From Pantoea septica (lineage in GTDB: Bacteria > Pseudomonadota > Gammaproteobacteria > Enterobacterales > Enterobacteriaceae): 64,000 nucleotides of DNA. The DNA lies in the NCBI RefSeq assembly GCF_002095575.1, contig NZ_MLJJ01000004.1, positions 1 to 64,000 of the forward strand. The letters run 5' to 3'. How positions within the stretch are numbered: the stretch's first letter is position 1; each line of letters opens with the position of its first letter. The position numbers were made by a program, and so were the translations under genes. Under the pieces are notes generated by a model. It saw only the letters and a program-made list of their open reading frames with translations, was not told the DNA's origin and searched no databases. Shown here piece after piece: positions 1 through 10,560 of the stretch.

Positions 1-3000
1 TTTGTAGAGCTGGCCGACGGCGACACCACGCGCGACGCCACGCCGGTGCTGAGCGGCCTGACCACCGCGGGCGCGCTGGTGACGCTCTATAACGGCGACG
101 CGGTTATCGGCAGCGTCACCGCCGACGCGGCGGGCCAGTGGAGCTTTACCCCAGCGGCGCTGGACGATGGCAGCTACGCCTTCCGTGCCGACACCGCTAA
201 CGCGGACGGCAGCGTAACGCCTTCTCCCGTGTTGACTATCACTATCGACAGCGTCGTGCCGGATGCGGTAAGCGGGCTGCAGCTGAGCAGCGACGCCAGC
301 GGCGCGCTGGTGCCTGTCACCACGGGCGCGACCAATGATACGTCGCCTGTGCTGAGCGGCACGGCGGAGCCGGGCAGCATTGTCACCGTTTCCGACGGCG
401 GCAACGTACTCGGCAGCGCCGCCGTTGGTCCAGACGGCAGCTGGAGCTTTACCACGCCAGCGCTGAGCGAGGGCGCGCACAGCCTGAGCGCCACCGTGAC
501 CGATGCAGCGGGCAACGCGAGCGGCGCCTCTGCGCCGATAACCTTTGACGTCGACAGCACTCCGCCAGCGACGATCGTCGATCTGGTGCTGAGCGATAAC
601 CGCGGCGGCACGCTACAGCCAATAGGGGCAGGCGGATCCACCAGCAGCACCACGCCAACCCTGAGCGGCAGCGCTGAACCGGGCAGCGTGGTTACCGTCG
701 CTGACGGCGATCGGGTGCTGGGCAGCGCAACGGTCAACGCCGACGGCAGCTGGAGCTTTATCAGTCCCGCGCTGGGCGAGGGCGGCCACAGCCTGACCGC
801 CACGGTAACCGATTTAGCGGGCAACAGCGGCCCGGCCTCCGCGCCGCTGGCCTTTAACGTGGATACCGTCGCGCCTGCGGCGGTGAGCAACCTGGTGATC
901 ACCGATAACTACGGCGATGCCACAGGCCAGCTCGCCTCGGGCGACACCACGGACGATCGCACCCCGACGCTCAGCGGTCAGGGCGAGCCAAACGCGCTGG
1001 TGACGATTTATGACGGCCAGGTCGTGCTGGGTTACACCACCGTCGACACCGACGGCAGCTGGAGCTTCACTACGCCGACCCTGAGCAGCGGCGCGCACAG
1101 CCTGACGACCACTCTCACCGATCCAGCAGGCAACGTCGGCCCGGCATCTGACGCCTTCGCGATCACCGTTGACGGCACTCTGCCGCCAGCGAGCACGCCG
1201 CTGGAGGCCATCAATGAAACCGGCTCTACCGCCGCGCCGCTGAACGACGGCGCCACGACCAATAACGACAGCCCGGTGCTGAGCGGCCTCGCCGATCCGA
1301 ACAGCGTGGTGACGCTCTATGACGGCCAGACGCTAATAGGCAGCACGACGGCAGATGGCAGCGGCCAGTGGTCTTTCCGGCTCTTCTCGCTTTCGAACGG
1401 CCTGCATGCGTTTTATGCCACTATCGTCAGGCCTGACGGCGCGACCAGCAACGCCGGTCCGCTCAACATTACCGTCGATACCGTTGCGCCGAGCGCGGCC
1501 GATAACCTGCAGCTCACCGGCGACAACGGCAGCACCAGCGCGCCGATCGGCGACGGCAGCACCATCAGCGACCCTTCGCCAGTACTGAGCGGCACGGGCG
1601 AGCCGGGCAGCACCGTCTCTGTTTCCGACAACGGCAACCTGCTGGGCACTGCCACAGTCGATAATAACGGCAACTGGCGCTTTGCCACGCCGGCGCTGGC
1701 GGAAGGGCCGCACAGCCTGACCACCACCGTTACCGATATCGCTGGCAATGTCGGCCCGGCCTCCGCGCCGCTGAGCTTTACCGTCGATACCACGCCGCCA
1801 GCCGCCGCCAGCAATCTGGTGGTGACTGACGACGTTGGCGGCAGCCAGGGGACGCTGGCCTCCGGCGACACCACCGATGACAACACCCCGACGCTGAGCG
1901 GCCAGGCTGAAGCGGGTGCGCTGGTCAACGTTTACGAAGGCGACGTGCTGCTGGGCAGCGCCGTCGCTGACGGCAGCGGCAACTGGAGCGTCACCACCAT
2001 CGCGCTGAGCAACGGCAACCACAGCATGACGGTGGTCGTCACCGATGCGGCGGGCAACGTCAGTCTGGCGACGCCAGCCTTTAACCTGAACATTCAGGCA
2101 GGCTTGCCGCCGGCCACCGTCTCGCTGGAGGCGATCGACGATAGCGGCAGTCCGCTGCTGCCGCTGGCCAACGGCGCCAGCACGCAAGACACCACGCCGA
2201 TCCTCAGCGGTCTGGCCACGGCGGGCGCGCTGGTGACCCTCTTCAGCAACGGCGACGCGCTGGGCAGCGTCACCGCCGATGCCAACGGGCAGTGGAACTT
2301 CACGCCTGCGGCGCTGGCGGATGGCACCTACACCTTCCTGGCCAGCTATACCGACGCGACCGGCAACCTGATTGAATCTACGCCGCTCACGCTGACTATC
2401 GACACCGTTGCGCCGACCGCAGCGGCAGACATCGCGCTGACCGACGCCAACGGCGACCCGGTGGGCACGGATGCGCCGACCAGCAACAGTACGCCGACGC
2501 TGAGCGGCAGCGCTGAACCGGGCAGCATCGTGACGGTTTCCGACGGCGACCAGGTGCTGGGCACGGCCACGGCAGGCGCCGACGGCAGCTGGAGCTTCAC
2601 CACGCCGACCCTGGCCGACGGCGATCACAGCCTCACCGCTGTGGTCACCGATGCGGCCGGTAACGCGAGTCCCGCTTCTGAACCTGTCGCCATCACCGTC
2701 GACACATTACCGCCATCCTTGCCGGCGGATGTGGTGCTGAGCAATGACGGCGCGCCGATCGCGTCCGGTAGCCTGATTAACAACGCCACGCCGGTCATGA
2801 GCGGCAGCGCCGAGCCGGGCAGCATCGTTACCATTTCCGACGGTGACACGCCGCTGGGCAGCGTAACGGTGGGCAATGACGGCAACTGGAGCTTCACTAC
2901 GCCGACGCTGGGCGAGGGCGACCACAGCCTGAGCGCGGTGGCCACCGACGCGGCGGGCAACAGCAGCAGCGCCACGACGCCAGTGCTGGTGAGCATCGAT

Positions 3001-6000
3001 ACCGTCGCGCCGACCGCGGCAGGCGATCTGCTGCTCAGCAGCGATCAGAGCGGCACCCCTGTACCGATCGCCGGCACCGTCACCAACGATCCGACGCCGG
3101 TATTGAGCGGCACCGCCGAAGCGGGCGGCTTTGTCACCGTTTACGACGGCGACACGGCGCTTGGCTCCGCGACGGTAGGCAGTGACGGCAGCTGGAGCTT
3201 TACCGCACCCGCCCTGAGCGAAGGGGATCACAGCCTGACGGCCGTGGTGACCGACGCGGCGGGCAACGCCGGTCCGGCATCGGAAGCGGTTGCCATCACC
3301 GTTGATACTACGCCGCCAGCCGGGGCGGGCGACCTGCTGCTCACGAATGAAAGCGGCACGGCTATCGCCGCAGACGGTGTGACCAACAGCGCCGCGCCGG
3401 TGCTGAGCGGTACTGCCGAAGCGGGCAGCCTGATCGTCGTTTCTGACGGCGACCAGGTGCTCGGCTCGGTCACCGCCGCTGATGACGGCAGCTGGAGCTT
3501 CACTTCGCCGCAGCTTGACGACGGCCCGCACAGCCTGAGCGCTACCGTGACCGATTCGGTAGGCAACGCCAGCGCGCCGACCACGCCGTTGAACTTCACG
3601 GTAGACACGCTGCCGCCAGCGGCCGCTCTCGGCCTGACGCTGGTTGACGATCAAAGCGGGGCGACGATCCCGGCAAACGGCGCGACCAATGACACGACGC
3701 CGGTGCTGAGCGGCACGGCGGAGCCGGGCGGGGTCGTCACCATTTTTGACGGCGCGACCGAACTGGGTTCCGTGGCGGTGGATGCGGACGGCAACTGGAG
3801 CTTTACCATCCCGACGCTGGCGTCGGGCGATCACAGTCTGACCGCCACCGTGACCGATGCGGCGGGCAATACCGGCGACGCGTCGGCGGCCTATCTCTTC
3901 AGCGTCGATTTGACGGCGCCAGCCGCGCCAGCGGATCTGCTGCTGACTAATGACGGCAGCAATACGTCCATCGCGGCGGGCAGCCAGACCAATGACACCA
4001 CGCCGGTGCTGAGCGGCACGGCGGCGGCAGGCGGCACGGTGACCGTTCTCGATGGCGCCACGGTGCTCGGCACCGCGACGGTCGATGCCGACGGCAACTG
4101 GAGCTTTACCGCGCCGACCCTGAGCGAAGGGGCGCACAGCCTGAGCGCAACCGTCACTGACGCCACCGGCAACAGCAGCGCGCCATCCGAGTCGATCGGC
4201 TTTAGTATCGACACCGGCGCGCCTGCGGCGGCGGCTGACCTGCTGCTCACCAACGATGCCAGCGACACGGCTATCGCGGCGGGCGGCACCACCAACGACA
4301 GCACGCCGGTGCTGAGCGGCACCGCAGAGCCAGGCGGCACGGTCAGCATCTCTAACGGCGCAACGCTGCTGGCGACGGTGCCGGTCGCCGCCGACGGCAG
4401 CTGGAGCTATACGCTGCCGACGCTGGCCGAGGGCAGCTACAGCCTCACCACCGTGGTGACCGACGCGGCAGGCAACGTTGGCCCGACCTCCGACGCCTTT
4501 AACTTCAGCGTAGATACTACTGCGCCGACACTCCCGGATGATGTCGTGGTCAACAACAACGCCGGTCAGACGCTGGTGCCGATCGCAGAAGGCAGCACCG
4601 TTAACGATGCCACGCCGGAGCTGACCGGCACCGCCGAGGCGGGCAGTATCGTTACCGTGTTTGACGGCGATACGGCGCTTGGCTCCGTTACCGCCGGATC
4701 GGACGGCAGCTGGATCTTTATCACTCCAGAGCTGGCCGACGGGCCGCACAGCCTGAGCGTTAACGTCACCGACGCGGCAGGCAACAGCAGCGGCAATACC
4801 CCTGCTATCAGCTTTACCGTTGATACCGCCGCGCCGGAGGCGGCGACGGAACTGGCGCTGACCAACGACCTTACCGGTGCGGCGATCCAGGCGGGCGGCC
4901 TGACCAACGACAACACGCCGGTGCTGAGCGGTACGGCGACGGGAGGCAGCATCGTCACCGTGCTGGACGGCACGGCGGTGCTCGGCAGCGCCACCGTGGC
5001 GGACGACGGCAGCTGGAGCTTCACTACGCCGACGCTTAACGACGGCGCGCACAGCCTGAGCGCCATCGTGACTGACGCGGCGGGCAACGCCAGCGCGGCC
5101 AGCGAAGCGATTGCGCTTAACGTCGATACTCAGCCGCCAGCGGCGGTAACCAGCCTGGCGCTGACCAACGACAGCGGCACCGAGGGGGTTGCCATCCCGA
5201 ACGGCGGCCTGACCGACGACAGCACGCCAGTGCTGAGCGGCCTGGCGGAGGCGGGCGGCACGGTCGCCGTCTACGAAGGCACTACGCTGCTGGGCAGCGT
5301 GGCGGTTAACGATGACGGCAGCTGGAGCTTTACCCCGTCCGCGCTGGACGACGGCACCCATACCTTCACCGTGACGCCGACCGATGCGGCGGGCAACGCC
5401 GGCGCCTCGGCCGCTATTAGCGTGGTGGTTGACGCCACCGCGCCGGAGGCGGCGCTGGACATCGCTCTCAACAGCGATAGCGGCGCGACGCCGGTCGCGA
5501 TCGCCGACGGCGACACCACCAGCGACAGCACGCCGCTGCTGAGCGGCAGCGGCGAGGCGGGCAGCATCGTCACCGTCTATGACGGCGCTAACGCGCTCGG
5601 CACCACTACGGTCGGTGCCAACGGCCTGTGGAGCTTCTCCGTGCCGACCCTGAGCGACGCCTTGCATAGCCTGACGGTGACCCTCACCGACGCGGCGGGC
5701 AACATCAGCGCACCTTCAGCGGCCATCGACTTTAGGGTTGATACCGTAGCGCCGAACGTGACTGCGTTAACGGTCAGCAGCGACAACGGCCCTGAGCCGG
5801 TGGTGCTGACGCCAAACGCCGCCACCAGCGACAGTACGCCGCTGCTAAACGGCTCGGCGGAACCCAACAGCCTGGTGACCATCTATGACGGCGACGTGGT
5901 GATTGGCTCTGCGACGGCAGACGAGCAGGGGGAATGGAACTTTACCTCGCCGACGCTGGCGGACGGCACCCATGTGCTGAGCGCCACGGTTACCGACGAG

Positions 6001-9000
6001 ATCGGCAACGTCAGTCCGCGATCTGACACCTTCACGATTCAGGTGGATGTCACGCAGCCGGAGCCGGTGGCTGCGCTGACGCTGAGCAACAACGCTGGCG
6101 CTGCCATCGCCGATGGCGGCATTACCAGCGACAGTACGCCAGCCATCAGCGGCACGGCGGAGGCGGGCAGCATTGTTACCGTCTATGACGGCACGACGCC
6201 GATCGGCTCGGTGATAGCGGATAACAGCGGCGCCTGGAGCCTGACGCCGACCACCGCGCTTTCCGATGCCCTCCATACGCTGAACGTGACGGTCACCGAC
6301 GCGGCGGGCAATATCAGCGCCACGATCTCTACCACGTTGACGGTGGATACTATCGCGCCGCAGCCGGTGGCGACCTTTGATATCTACGATACCAACGGCG
6401 CGACGCCGGTGCTGATCGCCAGCGACGGCTATACCAACGACGATACGCCGGTGCTGCGCGGTACCGCCGAGGCGGGCGCGACGGTCAATATCTATGAGGG
6501 GGACTCGCTGCTCGGCACCGCTACGGTGAACCAGAACGGCGTCTGGCGCTTTGAGACCGGCACGCTGACCGACGGGCAGTACACTTTTACCGTATCGGTC
6601 ACCGACGCAGCGGGCAACGTCAGTACCGAGGCGCAGCCCTACACCATTAACGTCGATCTCACGCCGCCTGCGGCCATCGCCGATCTGGCGGTAAGCGACG
6701 ATGCGGGCGCCACCAGCGGCCCGCTGGCCAACGGCGCGGTCACCGACGACAACACGCCGACGCTGAGCGGCACGGCGGAGGCGGGCAGCCTCGTCAGCAT
6801 CTATGACGGCGATACGCTGCTGGGCTCGGTAACGGCAGGCGCCGGCGGCGCATGGAGCTTTACCACCGGCGCGCTGAGCAACGGTCCGCACAGCTTTACC
6901 GTGACGCAGACCGATGTGGCCGGCAACGTCGGCGAGGCGAGCACGCCTTTCGCTATCACCATTGAGAATGGCCTGCCGCCGACCACCAGTACGCTTCAGA
7001 TCGCTGACGATGCGGGCAGCACGCTGGTTAACCTGGAGAACGGCGCGTTTACCGATGACACCACGCCGGTGGTGAGCGGCACGGCAAGCGCTGGCACCGT
7101 GGTGACCATCCTTGATGGCACCACCACGCTGGGCAGCGTTACCGTGGGAGCGGGCGGCGTGTGGAGCTTTACGCCAGCAGCGCTGGCGGAAGGGCCGCAC
7201 AGCATTAACATCACCACGGTAGATGCGACAGGCAACCCGGGCGCGTCGGCTGGCCCGATCGCCATCACCATCGATACCACGCCGCCAGCCGCGGCTACCG
7301 CGCTGCTGCTGAACAACAACAATGGCGCCACGCCGGTAGAGATCGCCAACGGCACCGCTACCAACGACAACACGCCGCAGCTGAGCGGCACCACCGAAGC
7401 GGGCGCGCTGGTCACCGTCTATGACGGCGACACCGTTATCGGCTCTACCACGGCGGGAGCCGGCGGCGCATGGAGCTTCGTTTCGCCGCTGCTGACTAAC
7501 GGGCCGCACGCGCTGAGCGTGACGGTAACGGATGCGGCGGGCAACCTGAGCGGACGCTCGGAGGCCGTCGCCTTTACTGTCGATACCATTACGCCGGCCC
7601 CGGCCGCCAGCCTGGTCATCACTAACGACGCTACCGATACCACGGTGCCGAACGGCGGTTTCACCAATGACGACACGCCGGTGGTGAGCGGCACTGCCGA
7701 AGCAGGCAGCCTGGTGACCATCTATGACGGCGCCACGGCGCTCGGTTCCGTCACGGCGGACGCTGGCGGCAGCTGGCGCTTCGTCTCCCGGGCCCTCTCC
7801 CAGGGCACGCATACGCTGAGCGCGCGCGTTACCGACGCGGCGGGCAACGTCAGCGCGCCGTCCAGCACCGCGACGGTGGTGGTCGACACGGCGGCGCCGG
7901 CGCCGGTAACGCTGGCCGCCAGCAATAATAACGGCTCGACGGCGACGCCGATCGCCAGTAACGGCACTACCAACGACAGCACGCCGCTGCTGACAGGAAC
8001 GGCGGAAGCGGGCAGCCGTATCCTTATCTCCGACGGCAACACGGTGCTGGGCAGCGTCACGGCGGGCAGCAACGGTCAGTGGAGCTTCACCACGCCGACG
8101 CTGGCCGACGGCCCGCATACCCTGAGCGTGACCGCCACCGATGCAGCGGGCAACACCAGCGAAGCTGTGCTGCTGACGCTGACGGTCGCCACCGCCGCGC
8201 CGGCGCCGGTTGCTGACCTGACCGTTAGCGATAACGTGGGCGGCGTGCAGGGCGGCCTGGCAAACGGCGCCGTCACTGACGACGCTACGCCAACCCTCAC
8301 CGGCACCACCGGCGCGGGTAACATCGTGACCGTCTATGACGGCACCACGCTGCTTGGCTCCGTGACGGCAGGCACAAACGGCGTCTGGACCTTTACGACC
8401 GGCGCGCTGAGCAACGGCGCGCATACCCTGAACGTGACGGTGACCAATGCCGCGGGCAACACCAGCGCGGCGACGCCGTTCAACCTGACGGTGGATACCG
8501 TTGCGCCAGCGGCGTCAACCCTGGTCGTCACCAACGATGCCGCCAACGTGACGGTACCGAACGGCGGCACCACTAACGACAATACGCCGGTTCTGAGCGG
8601 GACTGCCGAGGCGGGCAGCGTGGTCACGCTGTATGACGGCACCACCACGCTGGGCACCGCGACCGTCGGCACAGGCGGCGCCTGGAGCTTTACCTCAGCG
8701 GTGCTCGCTGAAGGCGCGCATGCGCTGCGCGTGACGGTAACGGATCCGGCAGGCAACGTCAGCGGCTCCACCACGGCCAGCATCGTGGTGGATACCACGC
8801 CACCTGCGGCCGTGACGCTGGCGGCAAGCAACAACAACGGCTCCACGCCGGTGCCGATCGCCAATAACGGCAGCACCAACGACAACACGCCAGCGCTCAC
8901 CGGCACGGCGGAGGCGGGCAGCCGCGTCACCATTACTGACGGCACCACGGTGCTCGGCAGCGTGACCGCAGGCAGCAACGGGCAGTGGAGCTTCGTTACG

Positions 9001-10560
9001 CCGACCCTGGCGGACGGCCCGCACACCCTCAGCGTCACCGCCACCGACGCGGTTGGCAATACCAGCGCGCCGACTACGGTAACGCTCAACATCGACACCA
9101 CCGCGCCAGCGCCGGTCGCCAATCTGGCGATTAGCGACAACGTCGGCACCATTCAGGGCGATCTGGCGAATGGCGCGGTAACCGATGACAACACGCCGAC
9201 GCTGCGCGGCACGGCGGAGGCGGGCGCGACCGTTATCGTTTATGACGGCACCACCGCGCTCGGTTCGGTCACGGCGGGCGCCGACGGCGCATGGAGCTTC
9301 ACTACCGCCGCGCTGAGCAACGGCGTCCATCCGCTGAGCGTGACGGTGCGTGACGCGCTGGGCAATACCAGTACGGCATCCGCCACGGTATCTGTCACCG
9401 TGGACACCGTGCCGCCAGCCGCGTCGACGTTGCAGATCCTCAACGACGTCACCGGCACGGTGGTGGCGAACGGCGGATCGACCAATGACAATACGCCAAC
9501 CCTGAGCGGCACGGCGGAGGCGGGCAGCCGCGTCACCATCTTTGACGGCACCACCGTGCTGGGCACGGCAACGGCAGGCGCCAGCGGCGCGTGGAGCTTT
9601 ACTACCAGCGCGCTGACGCAGGGCACCCATCCGCTGAGCGTCACGGTGACCGATCCGGCAGGCAACGTCAGCGGTGCAACGGCGGCTACAGTCATTGTCG
9701 ATACCACGGTGCCAGCGGCGGTTAGCGCGCTGACGGTGAGTAACAACAACGGCAGCACGCCGGTGACCATCCCGAACGGCGGCGTCACCAACGACAATAC
9801 CCCGCTGCTGAGCGGCAGCGGCGAAGTCGGCGCGCGGATCAGCGTCTATGAAGGCGCCACGCTGTTGGGCACCACTACGGTGGGCAGCAACGGCCAGTGG
9901 AGCCTGATTAGCCCGACGCTGGCCAGCGGCCCGCACACGTTGACCGTCACCGCGACCGATGCGGCGGGCAACGTGAGTCCAGGCGTTAACGCCACCCTCA
10001 CCATCGACACCACGGCGCCGGCGGCCAGCACCCTGGTGATCACCAACGACTCGGTAACGCCGACCGTCACGGTGCCGAGCGGCGGGGCGACGCGCGACAC
10101 CACGCCGGTGCTGAGCGGCACGGCGGAAGCGGGCGCAACGGTGAGTATCTTTGACGGTACGACGCTGTTGGGCACGGCGATCGCAGGCAACAGCGGCGCC
10201 TGGAGCTTCACCACCTCTACCCTGACGCAGGGCGTCCATCCGCTCAGCGTGACGGTGACGGATCCGGCCGGCAACGTCAGCGGCACGACGACCGCGAACG
10301 TCACCATCGACAGCGTGGCGCCGACGGCGGTGACCGGACTGGCGATTAATTCGGCAGGCACTACGTTAACCGGCAGCGGCGAAGCGGGCGCGACGGTGAC
10401 GGTACGCGACGCGGGCGGCAACGCCATCGGCAGCGGCACCGTGGCGGCCAACGGCAGCTTCTCGCTGACGCTGACCACCGCGCAGACCACCGGCGCCTCG
10501 CTGTCGGTCACTCAGGCCGACCGTGCGGGCAACGTCTCGCCTGCCGCCACGGTGCTGGGC
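1..10560 (+). repeat. Tandem array of ~300-bp Ig-like coding repeats
   Basis: Diverged in-frame repeats of about 300 bp encode the adhesin modules. The array shows higher-order structure: from 7882 the modules follow a three-module cycle, with cycle starts at 7882, 8788 and 9697 (906 and 909 bp apart). Three modules near 1180, 2095 and 6965 carry a different linker (G-x-LPP in place of V-D-T-x-P-P). The opposite strand carries very long open frames here, which I treat as a composition artefact. Confidence 0.9.

Noticed and set aside
1..10560. Regular repetition suggesting a CRISPR or other DNA-level array
   Set aside because: The repeats are diverged, in-frame, about 300 bp long and encode Ig-like modules; no short identical repeats with unique spacers.
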